The notes beneath the pieces were generated by a model that was given only the letters and a program-made list of their open reading frames with translations, was not told where the DNA came from and did no database searches. Position numbers and translations under genes: made by a program. From positions 1 to 64,000 of the forward strand of contig JANRLF010000003.1 of NCBI GenBank assembly GCA_033762815.1: a stretch of 64,000 nucleotides of DNA, written 5' to 3'. Position 1 is the stretch's first letter. The number at the start of each line of letters is the position of its first letter. This document shows, one piece after another, positions 34,171 to 43,055 of this stretch. Source of the stretch: JANRLF01 sp033762815 (GTDB taxonomy: Bacteria > Bacteroidota > Bacteroidia > Chitinophagales > CAIOSU01).

Positions 34171-36252
34171 TTAGCTAATGGTCATGCCTGCCTGGCAGTG
34201 TTCAAGTGTGGCAACAAATTGCAGCTTGCCCTCGCTATCTTCTGCCATTAATATCATGCCTTGGCTATCGATGCCCCGTAGTTTGCGGGGAGCTAGATTG
34301 ACCAATACCGTTACTTGCTTGCCAATTATGTCGTTTGGCTGGTAATGCAGGGCAATGCCGGAAACAATGGTGCGTTGCTCAAAGCCCAAATCCACGGTCA
34401 GCTTCAATAGCTTATCTGCCTTTTCCACTTTTTCAGCGGCGATGATGGTACCAGTACGTAAATCCAACTTGGCGAAATCTTCATAACTGATGGGTTCCTT
34501 CACGGGCTGGTAGGCTATGGTAGGTTCATTTGACTGCTCATTCGGTAGTGCAGCCAAAGGGGCATGCAACTTCTCTACTTGCTTCAAAATAACTTCATCC
34601 TCTACTTTTTCAAAAAGGAATAGCGGTTGGCCCAATTGCTGGCCGGGCAGTACTACAATGTCCGGCGCTTCCCACTTGCAATCGTCAGCTTCCATACCCA
34701 CCAAGTCGCGCAATTTTTTTGCACTAAAAGGCATAAACGGCTCCATAAGGATGCTCAAGTGGCCTATGGTCTGCACGCAATTGAACAATATTTTGGCAGT
34801 ACGCTGGGGGTCAGTTTTGATTAGTTTCCAGGGCTCGTTATCCGTTAGGTACTTGTTGCCAGTGCGCGCTACTTCCATTACCTCGTTGAGGGCTGCCCTA
34901 AAATCATACTGGTCAAGATACGCCCCCACTTTTGCATAAGCTTCATCCTGCTTGTCCAGATATTTGATATCGTCCACATTATCGTCAGTAATGGGTACTT
35001 GGGGATTTTTGCCTTCGAAGAACTTGTGCACCAGCACCACTACCCTATTTACAAAGTTGCCAAGTGTGGCAACCAGTTCATTGTTGTTTTTTGCCTGAAA
35101 ATCGGCCCAGGTAAACTCACTGTCCTTGGTTTCGGGGGCATTGCTGCAAAGGTAGTAGCGCAGTACGTCTTCCTTGCCAGGGAAATCCTGAAGATATTCA
35201 TGTACCCATACCGCCCAATTGCGCGAGGTGGAAATTTTCTTGCCCTCCAGGTTCATAAATTCGTTGGCAGGCACGTTGGTGGGCAATATATACTGCCCAG
35301 CGGCCTTCAATATTACCGGGAAAATGATGCAGTGGAATACGATATTGTCTTTGCCGATAAAGTGCACCAGCTTGGTGTCCTTGTCTTGCCAATAGGGCTT
35401 CCAATCCTTGCCTTTGTCGATGGCCCATTGCTTGGTAGCGGAGATATAGCCAATCGGTGCATCCAGCCACACATATAGTACTTTGCCTGCTGCATTGGGC
35501 AGGGGCACGGGCACGCCCCAATCTAGGTCGCGGGTAATGGAGCGGGGCTGCAAGCCCTCCTTATCTTCCAACCACGAGCGGCATTGGCCTGCTACGTTCT
35601 TCTTCCATTCCTCCGTTTGGCCTTTCCCTTCTACAATCCATTCTTTCAGCCAGTCTTGGTATTGGTTAAGGGGCAAGTACCAGTGCTTGGTGGGCTTCAA
35701 TTCAGGCTTTGTATTGCTTAAGGTGGAACGCGGCTCTATCAAATCGGTAGGGTTCAAGGTGCGGCCACAGTTTTCACATTGGTCGCCATAAGCCTTATCG
35801 AAGCTGCAATTGGGGCAGGTTCCCATAATATAGCGGTCGGCCAAGAACTGGTTGAACTCCGTATCAAAAAACTGTAGGCTCTCTTTTTCTTCGAAAACGC
35901 CTTTGTTATAGAGGTCCAAAAAGAATTGCGATGCCGTTTCGTAATGTAGGCGTTCCGAAGTGCGATGATAAATGTCAAAATCAATACCCATGCCTTTGAA
36001 AGTATCCTTATTGATTTCGTGATACTTGTCAATGATTTCCCTTGGCGTGATGCCTTCTTTTTTGGCTTGGATGGTGATGGCGGCACCATGTTCGTCGGAA
36101 CCACAAATGAAAGCCACATCTTCTTTTTTCAGCCTTAGGTAGCGCACATAGATATCGGCAGGCAGGTAAGCCCCAGCAATATGCCCTACATGCAGGGGGC
36201 CATTGGCATAAGGCAATGCGGCGGTAATGGTATATCGCTTTGGTTTGCTCAT
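34171..36252 (-). CDS. metG: Methionyl-tRNA synthetase with C-terminal tRNA-binding domain
   Basis: The ATG at 36252 (MSKPKRYTITAALPYANGPL) is preferred; the frame is open to 36297. The protein has 693 residues. HIGH appears as HVGH (residue ~20), the KMSKS loop as GKKISTSRN, and a Zn finger region as CPNCSFDKAYGDQCENC (~145-165). The anticodon-binding helical domain follows. An EMAP-II/Trbp111-like domain at ~590-693 (YEDFAKLDLRTGTIIAAEKV, QVTVLVNLAPRKLRG) aids dimerisation and tRNA binding. It charges tRNA-Met. It is divergent from the LD-carboxypeptidase gene. Confidence 0.97.
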   Translation of the reverse strand: MSKPKRYTITAALPYANGPLHVGHIAGAYLPADIYVRYLRLKKEDVAFICGSDEHGAAITIQAKKEGITPREIIDKYHEINKDTFKGMGIDFDIYHRTSERLHYETASQFFLDLYNKGVFEEKESLQFFDTEFNQFLADRYIMGTCPNCSFDKAYGDQCENCGRTLNPTDLIEPRSTLSNTKPELKPTKHWYLPLNQYQDWLKEWIVEGKGQTEEWKKNVAGQCRSWLEDKEGLQPRSITRDLDWGVPVPLPNAAGKVLYVWLDAPIGYISATKQWAIDKGKDWKPYWQDKDTKLVHFIGKDNIVFHCIIFPVILKAAGQYILPTNVPANEFMNLEGKKISTSRNWAVWVHEYLQDFPGKEDVLRYYLCSNAPETKDSEFTWADFQAKNNNELVATLGNFVNRVVVLVHKFFEGKNPQVPITDDNVDDIKYLDKQDEAYAKVGAYLDQYDFRAALNEVMEVARTGNKYLTDNEPWKLIKTDPQRTAKILFNCVQTIGHLSILMEPFMPFSAKKLRDLVGMEADDCKWEAPDIVVLPGQQLGQPLFLFEKVEDEVILKQVEKLHAPLAALPNEQSNEPTIAYQPVKEPISYEDFAKLDLRTGTIIAAEKVEKADKLLKLTVDLGFEQRTIVSGIALHYQPNDIIGKQVTVLVNLAPRKLRGIDSQGMILMAEDSEGKLQFVATLEHCQAGMTIS

Positions 36253-36332
36253 AGTGTAGCTTCGTGGCATAAAATTAACGAAATAATCGGGCGGCATTCC
36301 CTGCTGTGCCCAAAAGCGGTTAATTTGGCAAC

Positions 36333-37232
36333 ATGATTAGCCCAGCACCCCTCCGCAAAGGTGATGCCATCGGTATATTTTGTCCTGCCCGCAAGGTAAC
36401 TGTAGGTGATATTGCTCCTGCATTGGATATCATCAAATCATGGGGATTTGTGCCGGTGCTGGGTGAAAGTATCGGGGCATCCTATTATCAGTTTGGGGGT
36501 ACGGATACCGTGCGCGCTGCGGACCTACAAATGATGCTCGACCATTCGGAATTCAAGGCCATACTTTGCGCCCGTGGTGGCTATGGTACCGTTAGGATTA
36601 TCGATAGGCTAGATTTTGGCAAATTTATCAAGCACCCGAAGTGGCTTATTGGCTTCAGCGATGCGACAGTACTGCATAGCCATATCGTGCAGAATTTCGG
36701 TATCGAAACCTTGCATGCTTCCATGCCACTAACCTTTGCCAGTAATACCACTGCGGCCTTGCAAAGCCTTTATACAGCTATTACGGGGGGCGAGTTGTCT
36801 TATGAATGGGCAGCACATGCTTTTGATAGGAAAGGAAAGGCTGAGGGAATATTGGTGGGGGGTAACTTATCCTTGCTGTATAGCTTGTCAGGCTCAGTAA
36901 GCGATATCGATACAAAAGGGAAAATATTGTTTTTGGAGGATATTGACGAGCATTACTACCACTTCGACCGGATGCTGATGCAGCTTAAAAGGGCGGGCAA
37001 ATTGCAGCATTTGGCAGGCTTGTTAATAGGGGGGCTTACGGAAATGAAAGATAAGGATGAAGACAATCCCTTTGGCAAAACAGCCGAGCAACTGGTAGTT
37101 GAACATACGGCCGAATATAGTTATCCGGTGGCATTTGGATTCCCCGCCGGGCATGTAGATGACAATCGGGCTTTAATTATGGGCCGAAAGGTGCAACTGT
37201 CAGTCGGCTCAAAAAACGAGCTTCACTTTTAG
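36333..37232 (+). CDS. LD-carboxypeptidase (peptidase S66 family)
   Basis: The 299-residue enzyme has the S66 signatures KGDAIGIFCPARKV, ILCARGGYGTVRIID, and WLIGFSDATVLH with the nucleophile Ser. The Glu (LFLEDIDEHYYHFDRML) and His (GFPAGHVDDNRAL) complete the Ser-Glu-His triad. It removes the terminal D-Ala from L,D-linked tetrapeptides during murein recycling. No signal peptide, so cytoplasmic. Divergent from metG. Confidence 0.92.
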   Translation: MISPAPLRKGDAIGIFCPARKVTVGDIAPALDIIKSWGFVPVLGESIGASYYQFGGTDTVRAADLQMMLDHSEFKAILCARGGYGTVRIIDRLDFGKFIKHPKWLIGFSDATVLHSHIVQNFGIETLHASMPLTFASNTTAALQSLYTAITGGELSYEWAAHAFDRKGKAEGILVGGNLSLLYSLSGSVSDIDTKGKILFLEDIDEHYYHFDRMLMQLKRAGKLQHLAGLLIGGLTEMKDKDEDNPFGKTAEQLVVEHTAEYSYPVAFGFPAGHVDDNRALIMGRKVQLSVGSKNELHF

Positions 37233-37303
37233 CGTTTTCGAAATTTAATGGGCGCAAGTATTGCTAATCAATAAGTCCTTAAATTTAGCATAACACTACT
37301 ACC

Positions 37304-37546
37304 ATGGATTTGCAAGCAGAAAAGAAAAAGATTATCAAAGAGTTGGAGCACACCAATGAAGACTGGGTAATCCGCAGTATCAAGCGATTGCTAAGCATTG
37401 ACCAAGAGGTGGTGGAGTATCACTTTGATGGCTCTGTTTTAACCAAAGACCAATTGATTGAGGAAATTATGGAAGCTTCTTCCCAAGTCAAATCAGGCAA
37501 TTATATCTCGCAGGAAGAAGCAGAAAAAGAAATTGATAGCTGGTGA
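37304..37546 (+). CDS. Antitoxin-like small protein without a toxin partner
   Basis: The 80-residue product (MDLQAEKKKIIKELEHTNED, then ISQEEAEKEIDSW at the end) resembles the Bacteroidota antitoxins that precede RelE-type toxins: an N-terminal MDLQAEK helix and a C-terminal K-x-G-x-x-I-S-x-E-E helix. No RelE/ParE-like gene follows; pnuC starts 1 base after its stop. It is either an orphan antitoxin or a regulator recruited to the pnuC operon. Confidence 0.55.
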   Translation: MDLQAEKKKIIKELEHTNEDWVIRSIKRLLSIDQEVVEYHFDGSVLTKDQLIEEIMEASSQVKSGNYISQEEAEKEIDSW

Positions 37547-37547
37547 A

Positions 37548-38123
37548 ATGTTTTCCAAACAACTGCTTCCCCGAAATCTAGTATTAGAAATCCTTGCCGT
37601 AGTATCCAGTGCCTTATATACCTTGTTGATTACTTATGGTAGCATTTGGTGCTGGCCCTTTGCCCTCCTAGGCTCTGCTTTATTTATGTACTTGGTATGG
37701 AACAAGCGATTGTATGCGGAAACCTGCCTACATACCTTTTATTTCTTGATAGGCATATACGGCTGGCTGAGTTGGGGCCAAGCCGGTACATTTTCAGTAA
37801 GTAGTTTGGGGCTAACTAATAACATGTACATTATCGGTTTGGGGGTAATAGTCGCTCTAGGGGTAGGATTCTTGTTCAAACGGTACACACAAGCAGCTTG
37901 GCCTTTTGTAGATAGTTTCACCGCCGTATTCAGCATAATAGCTACTTTTATGATGATTGCGATGCTGCTGGAGAATTGGCTGTACTTTATCGTGGTCGAT
38001 GCCGTTTCCATAGCCTTGTATGCTTCCAGAAAGCTCTACCTTTCGTCGCTTTTATATGTAGTTTACACCTTATTGGCAATTAACGGATTTATTCAATGGC
38101 TGCATGGGTACGAAAACTTATAA
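37548..38123 (+). CDS. pnuC: Nicotinamide riboside transporter PnuC
   Basis: The ATG at 37548, directly after the preceding stop, gives 191 residues; the open frame from 37458 is read-through of the neighbour. Seven membrane segments are predicted. PnuC motifs include YGSIWCWPFALLGSALFMYL, WNKRLYAETCLHTFYFLIGI and YGWLSWG, and in the second half FVDSFTAVFSIIATFMM. It imports nicotinamide riboside by facilitated diffusion, trapped by phosphorylation. The kinase is encoded by the next gene (20-base overlap), a complete two-gene salvage unit. Confidence 0.92.
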   Translation: MFSKQLLPRNLVLEILAVVSSALYTLLITYGSIWCWPFALLGSALFMYLVWNKRLYAETCLHTFYFLIGIYGWLSWGQAGTFSVSSLGLTNNMYIIGLGVIVALGVGFLFKRYTQAAWPFVDSFTAVFSIIATFMMIAMLLENWLYFIVVDAVSIALYASRKLYLSSLLYVVYTLLAINGFIQWLHGYENL

Positions 38124-38625
38124 AGTAGCCATTATAGGGGCCGAATCGACTGGCAAAACGGCATTAGCGGAAGCCTTGGCTTTGCGATACAATACTATTT
38201 GGGTGCCGGAATATGCCCGTACTTATTTGGAAAAGCTAAACCGCCCATATACGAGGCTTGACGTAGAAGATATAGCCCGGGGGCAAATCCATTTGGAAGA
38301 GGCTGCCCTGGAACAACGCCCCAGTATGCTTTTTTGCGACACCAATTTGCTGGTCATCAAAATATGGATGGACCATGCATACGGATTTACGCCCGAATGG
38401 ATTTTGGACGCCATCCGTCAAAGGCAGTACCATTTGCATATACTGACCGATTGGCAAATACCCTATGAACCTGACCCTTTGCGCGAACACCCGGAAATGA
38501 GGGATTATTTTACGGTTAAATATCGCCAGGAGATAGAACAATCGAAAGTGCCGTTTCTATACGTAAAAGGCAGCTTACATGAGCGTTTGCAACAAGTAAG
38601 CGATTTTTTAAAAATCGATAAATAG
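38104..38625 (+). CDS. NadR-type nicotinamide riboside kinase (AAA ATPase domain)
   Basis: The 173-residue product has the P-loop IIGAESTGKTALAEALA and the NadR kinase-type motif VPEYARTYLEKLNRPY with CDTNLLVIKIW, matching the C-terminal ribosylnicotinamide kinase domain of NadR without its NMN adenylyltransferase or HTH domains. It phosphorylates nicotinamide riboside to NMN, which pulls substrate through PnuC. It overlaps pnuC by 20 bases, suggesting translational coupling. Confidence 0.9.
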   Translation: MGTKTYKVAIIGAESTGKTALAEALALRYNTIWVPEYARTYLEKLNRPYTRLDVEDIARGQIHLEEAALEQRPSMLFCDTNLLVIKIWMDHAYGFTPEWILDAIRQRQYHLHILTDWQIPYEPDPLREHPEMRDYFTVKYRQEIEQSKVPFLYVKGSLHERLQQVSDFLKIDK

Positions 38626-38766
38626 CAAGAAACCTTCAACCGACTTTTATAGCCATTGACGGATATTGCAGGTCATTTGAACGATTAAGCGATTTCTAAT
38701 TAAGAAAATATTTAAATATTTAGGTAAGGGTTGTTGATTTTGACAGCCTTTCTCTATTGATGGAAG

Positions 38767-41397
38767 ATGCCTGAGAGGGAAACAATGTTGATAGATGCCC
38801 TGAAACTTGCAGGTATAGGGGTGTGGGAAATGGATTTAGAGAGCGGCGACCTCCGCTTTTCTGAAGAGGCCTATCGTATTTTGGGCCTCAATACTTCCAT
38901 GAACATAGTGGATAGAGCCAAATTAAGCTCCATCGTCCATCCAGATGATAGAGGGCAGGCAACCCAAGAGTTCTTGGAAGGCATTGATAAAAACCAGCCA
39001 TTTGAGGGGGAATTTCGTATTATTTTGCCTGACAACAGTATAAGGTACATTTACCGGCACGGAACCCCCGTAATGGATGAGTCGGGAAAAGTGACCAAAG
39101 CCTACGGTATCTTCCAAAACATTACCGACCGTAAACTGACAGAAGCGGCACTGTTAAAAAGCAGGGAAGAAATGGACAAAATTGCCAATGGCATCCCATT
39201 GGTACTATACATATTCAATATTCAAGAGAAGAAAACCCTTTACATTAACCATCGCTCATTTACTTCCTTGGGCTATAAGGGAGAAGAAATCATTGCCGGA
39301 GGTGCTTTTATGGCTTCTATCGTACACCCCGAAGACGTGCCCGTGCTGCGGGGGCATTTGGAACGATTGCTCTTGTTGCAAGACGATGAGTCGGTAGAAG
39401 TGGAATATCGCATGAAGCATAAGCAAGGGCACTGGGTATGGTATGAAAGCAGTGAGCGGATTTTCAGTAGAGATGCTCAGGGCAAGGTGCTGGAAGTTAT
39501 CGGCTGCGCCCAAGATATTACCTTGCGCAAGCAAAGCCAACAATTGATTTTGGAGAACAGCCAGCTTTTGAACGGCCTTTTGGCACATTTGCCGGTCGTT
39601 ACCTATAAGCTTGATAAGGATGGTACCATTACCTTAAGCAAAGGTGCTGGTTTAGCAGGGCTAGGATTCAAGGAGGATGGGATGGTAGGCATCAATATCT
39701 GGAGTTCGTACCCAAATCTTGCCCACCATTTCCGCAAGGCATTTGAGCTGGGCGAATACAGTTTTTTAAGCGACGGAGACGGGCATTATGCTGACCGAAA
39801 CTTCCAGCACTTTCTTTTCAGGGACGATATACAGGATGAAGGCCTAGTAGGCTTTGCTTTCGATATTACCGCACAAAAGTTGGTAGAACAAAAATTGATA
39901 GAAGAGAAGAATCGCATAGAGGAAGTAGCTGAGGTTAAACAACGGTTTGTATCCTCCATCAGCCATGAAATCAGGACGCCCATGAACGGAATCATTGGCA
40001 TGGCCGATATTTTGAACGAAACCAGTTTGGATGATGAACAACGGCAATACCTTAGCTTGATAAAAGAATCGGCGAATAATTTGCTGGTCATCGTAAACGA
40101 TATCCTCGATTTTTCAAAACTATCGGCAGGTATGATGGTATTGAATAAAGAGCCTTTCAACATACAGGAAATGATTTCCAGTTTGGTGAAGCTTTTAAAA
40201 CCGAAGGCGGTTGAGAAGGGGCTGAAGTTTTCCGTGACCATTGACGCTGAGATACCGAAAATGTTAATAGGCGACCAAGTGAGGCTGAGACAAGTGCTCA
40301 CCAATTTATTGGGCAATGCACTGAAGTTTACGGAAAAAGGGGAAGTGCAGCTCACTTTGAGGCTTTTGGAAATTGTTGATAGCGAAGCCACCGTCGAATT
40401 CAGGGTTCGGGATACCGGCGTAGGCATACCCCAAGAGCAACAAGAGCATATTTTCGGCAACTTTATACAGATAGTTGATACCAATAGAAAGCATTACAGT
40501 GGTACAGGCTTGGGCTTAAGCATTGCCCGCCAATTGGTGGAAGCCCAAGGAGGTACCATACAGGTGGAAAGTGAACTGGGCAAAGGTGCCGAGTTTCGTT
40601 TTGCTTTGAAACTGGAGTATGAAGCGGACATAGCCAAGAAAGGCGAACAGCCCACAACCAATGAGGAAACATGGTTGAGTGGCTTAAGGGTGCTACTGGT
40701 TGAAGACAACTTAATCAATCAACGGGTGGCGCAGGTAACCTTGGAAAAGATGGGTGCCCGCATCGATATTGCGGGAAATGGACAAATAGCATTGGATTTT
40801 TTAGCCGAGCAAACTTATGACTTGATAATCATGGATATCCAAATGCCGGTGATGGATGGATTCGAGGCCACGGCACATATTCGCTCCAGCCCTAAAGATA
40901 TCCGCAAAATACCAATTATCGCCATGACCGCCGGTGCCATGAAGGGAGACAGGGAGCGATGCCTGGCTGCTGGCATGGATGGCTTTGTGGCCAAGCCCAT
41001 CAACCGCCAAGAGGTGAAGGAAACAATTGACGAAGTACTGCAACTTAAGAAAGTAAATGGTAGAAGAAACAAACTGGATTTTGATTTGTCTTACCTGGAA
41101 GAAATCAGCAATGACAAGGCATTTATTGATGGAATAATCCAGGACTTTCTAGAACAAACGCCGCAAAAACTGGAGGAACTGGCTTCGGCCATCGAACAAA
41201 ATCAAGTTTTCATTATAAAGGAAATAGCGCATCGGCTAAAATCGAGCTATTTGATTTTGGGCATCCACCGCCTTGAAAAAGCTTGGTGGGTGCTGGAAAA
41301 CATGAAGCAAGCCGATAACAACCAAGCAGCACGGACCGCCTTTGACGAAATCAAGTCAGTAAGCGAAAGCATCTACCAGCAGATGTTAAATAGGTAG
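38767..41397 (+). CDS. Hybrid sensor histidine kinase (PAS-PAS-PAS-HisKA-HATPase-REC-Hpt)
   Basis: The 876-residue protein has no membrane segment. PAS domains with PAC ends span ~1-125, ~140-265 and ~270-385 (RYIYRHGTPVMDESGKV, HWVWYESSERIFS). HisKA has the phospho-acceptor His in SISHEIRTPMNGIIG (~400). HATPase has NLLGNALKFTEKG and DTGVGIPQEQQEHIF. A receiver at ~640-755 has Asp in LIIMDIQMPVMDG and Lys in FVAKPIN, and a C-terminal Hpt (~785-870) has His in EIAHRLKSSYLILG. This complete phosphorelay on one chain needs an external receiver. The convergent NtrC-type regulator at 41401 is the nearest candidate. Confidence 0.93.
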   Translation: MPERETMLIDALKLAGIGVWEMDLESGDLRFSEEAYRILGLNTSMNIVDRAKLSSIVHPDDRGQATQEFLEGIDKNQPFEGEFRIILPDNSIRYIYRHGTPVMDESGKVTKAYGIFQNITDRKLTEAALLKSREEMDKIANGIPLVLYIFNIQEKKTLYINHRSFTSLGYKGEEIIAGGAFMASIVHPEDVPVLRGHLERLLLLQDDESVEVEYRMKHKQGHWVWYESSERIFSRDAQGKVLEVIGCAQDITLRKQSQQLILENSQLLNGLLAHLPVVTYKLDKDGTITLSKGAGLAGLGFKEDGMVGINIWSSYPNLAHHFRKAFELGEYSFLSDGDGHYADRNFQHFLFRDDIQDEGLVGFAFDITAQKLVEQKLIEEKNRIEEVAEVKQRFVSSISHEIRTPMNGIIGMADILNETSLDDEQRQYLSLIKESANNLLVIVNDILDFSKLSAGMMVLNKEPFNIQEMISSLVKLLKPKAVEKGLKFSVTIDAEIPKMLIGDQVRLRQVLTNLLGNALKFTEKGEVQLTLRLLEIVDSEATVEFRVRDTGVGIPQEQQEHIFGNFIQIVDTNRKHYSGTGLGLSIARQLVEAQGGTIQVESELGKGAEFRFALKLEYEADIAKKGEQPTTNEETWLSGLRVLLVEDNLINQRVAQVTLEKMGARIDIAGNGQIALDFLAEQTYDLIIMDIQMPVMDGFEATAHIRSSPKDIRKIPIIAMTAGAMKGDRERCLAAGMDGFVAKPINRQEVKETIDEVLQLKKVNGRRNKLDFDLSYLEEISNDKAFIDGIIQDFLEQTPQKLEELASAIEQNQVFIIKEIAHRLKSSYLILGIHRLEKAWWVLENMKQADNNQAARTAFDEIKSVSESIYQQMLNR

Positions 41398-41400
41398 CAA

Positions 41401-42765
41401 TCAATTGCTTCTTTTCAAGTCGTACTTTTCTATCTTATTGTACAAGTGGCTGCGTTGAATATCGATTTCTTCGGCAGACTTCGATACGTTCCAATTGTTC
41501 TTCTGCAACTTGTATTCAATAAACAGCTTTTCGATGTGGTCTTTAAAATCTTGAAATTTCGCAAAGCGTTCAAACAGCTCTGAGGGGTCAAAGCTGGCAG
41601 GTTTTACCGATGGCACAAAGTTTTTCACCTCTTCTTCGGTTATCTTGCTTTCGCTCAATATTACCAAACGCTCCATGATATTGTGCAGCTCGCGTATATT
41701 GCCCGTCCAATGTACCTTTTGCAACTCTTGCAGGGCTTTCGGGGTAATCACTTTTTTGGGAATTCCATAGTCTTCGCATATCTCTTTCACAAACCTATCG
41801 GCCAGCAAAGGGATATCATCAATCCTTTCGTTCAATGAAGGCACATGAATCAATATCACGCTCAGGCGATGGTACAAGTCCATCCGGAAGTTGCCCGCAT
41901 CTATTTCCTTAATCAAGTCCTTATTGGTAGCGGCTATTACCCGCACATTTACGGTTAGTTCTTTGTCACCTCCAACACGGGTTATCTTATTTTCCTGTAG
42001 GGCACGCAGTACCTTTGCCTGCGCCGATAAGCTCATATCGCCTATCTCATCCAGGAAAAGGGTGCCGCCATCAGCCTGCTCAAACTTACCTATACGTTGT
42101 TTGATGGCAGAGGTAAATGCCCCCTTTTCATGGCCGAACAATTCACTTTCAATCAATTCGGCTGGAATGGCCGCACAGTTGACTTCTATCAATGGTTGTT
42201 GCGAGCGAGGGCTTTTTTCATGAATCCAACGGGCCACCAATTCCTTTCCTGTACCATTCTCTCCAGTAATCAGTACCCTGGCATCAGTAGGCGCCACCCG
42301 CTCTATCGTTTCCTTAATCTTTTTGATGCTGGGTGAATCACCAATTATCTCGCGGGTCTTGGTCACCTTACGCTTAAGCACCTTGGTTTCGGTAAGCAAA
42401 TTGCTTTTATCCAAGGCGTTGCGTATGGTAATCAGCAAACGGTTCAAATCAGGTGGTTTTGAAATAAAATCAAAGGCGCCCTTTTTCACCGCTTCTACCG
42501 CATTCTCAAGACTGGCATGGCCCGATATCATGATTACCGGGGTATCGGGGGCTTCTTGCATGGCCATTTCCAATACCTCCATGCCGTCCATTTTAGGCAT
42601 TTTGATATCCAGCAAAATGACGTCGTATTCGTTTTCCCTAATCATAGTTGCACCTTGCAAGCCATCCTCTGCCTCATCTACATCATATGATTCAAACTCC
42701 AATATTTCCCTCATCGTGCGACGGATGGCTTTCTCATCGTCCACAATCAATATCCTTGCAAGCAT
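41401..42765 (-). CDS. Sigma-54-dependent NtrC-type response regulator
   Basis: The 454-residue regulator has a receiver (~1-125; Asp in VILLDIKMPKMDG), a sigma-54 AAA+ domain (~145-375; Walker A GENGTGKELVA, LFLDEIGDMSLSAQAKVLRA) and a Fis-type HTH at the end (WNVSKSAEEIDIQRSHLYNK). The sigma-54-contacting loop reads GAFTSA instead of the usual GAFTGA: the Thr is kept and the next Gly is Ser. Stops 3 bases from the hybrid kinase on the other strand. Activation of sigma-54 promoters is expected; the targets are unknown. Confidence 0.92.
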   Translation of the reverse strand: MLARILIVDDEKAIRRTMREILEFESYDVDEAEDGLQGATMIRENEYDVILLDIKMPKMDGMEVLEMAMQEAPDTPVIMISGHASLENAVEAVKKGAFDFISKPPDLNRLLITIRNALDKSNLLTETKVLKRKVTKTREIIGDSPSIKKIKETIERVAPTDARVLITGENGTGKELVARWIHEKSPRSQQPLIEVNCAAIPAELIESELFGHEKGAFTSAIKQRIGKFEQADGGTLFLDEIGDMSLSAQAKVLRALQENKITRVGGDKELTVNVRVIAATNKDLIKEIDAGNFRMDLYHRLSVILIHVPSLNERIDDIPLLADRFVKEICEDYGIPKKVITPKALQELQKVHWTGNIRELHNIMERLVILSESKITEEEVKNFVPSVKPASFDPSELFERFAKFQDFKDHIEKLFIEYKLQKNNWNVSKSAEEIDIQRSHLYNKIEKYDLKRSN

Positions 42766-42857
42766 GTTGTAGGTTTTTCTGTACGGCTAATTTATAAAAT
42801 TGGCAGCATTAGCCAACCATAGCCAAAAAGATTAATTGAAAATAGTAAGGCTAACGC

Positions 42858-43016
42858 TTACTTGCCCATACTTTTGGGATACAGCCCTGATTTTGTTTTG
42901 CCCCCGCCCTGTAGTGATTTTTCGCCTGCCTTTTCATCAAATGTGGGGCAGGTGGTTTTATGGCAAGCACCTAACAGGCTTACAGTAAGCAATATGACGG
43001 CTACTTTCAGTTTCAT
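42858..43016 (-). CDS. Small lipoprotein, 52 residues
   Basis: A 52-codon frame in an otherwise empty 290-base gap encodes a lipoprotein signal (MKLKVAVILLTVSLLGAC; lipobox LLGAC) and a 34-residue mature part ending in KTKSGLYPKSMGK, after a Cys-Pro-x-Phe motif and a GGG turn. Similar short basic-tailed lipoproteins are widespread in Bacteroidota genomes and usually unannotated. It lies upstream of the NtrC-type regulator on the same strand, after the glycosyltransferase gene. Confidence 0.7.
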   Translation of the reverse strand: MKLKVAVILLTVSLLGACHKTTCPTFDEKAGEKSLQGGGKTKSGLYPKSMGK

Positions 43017-43055
43017 GGCATAAAAATAACAAATACCCTTATCATAACGATCTTA

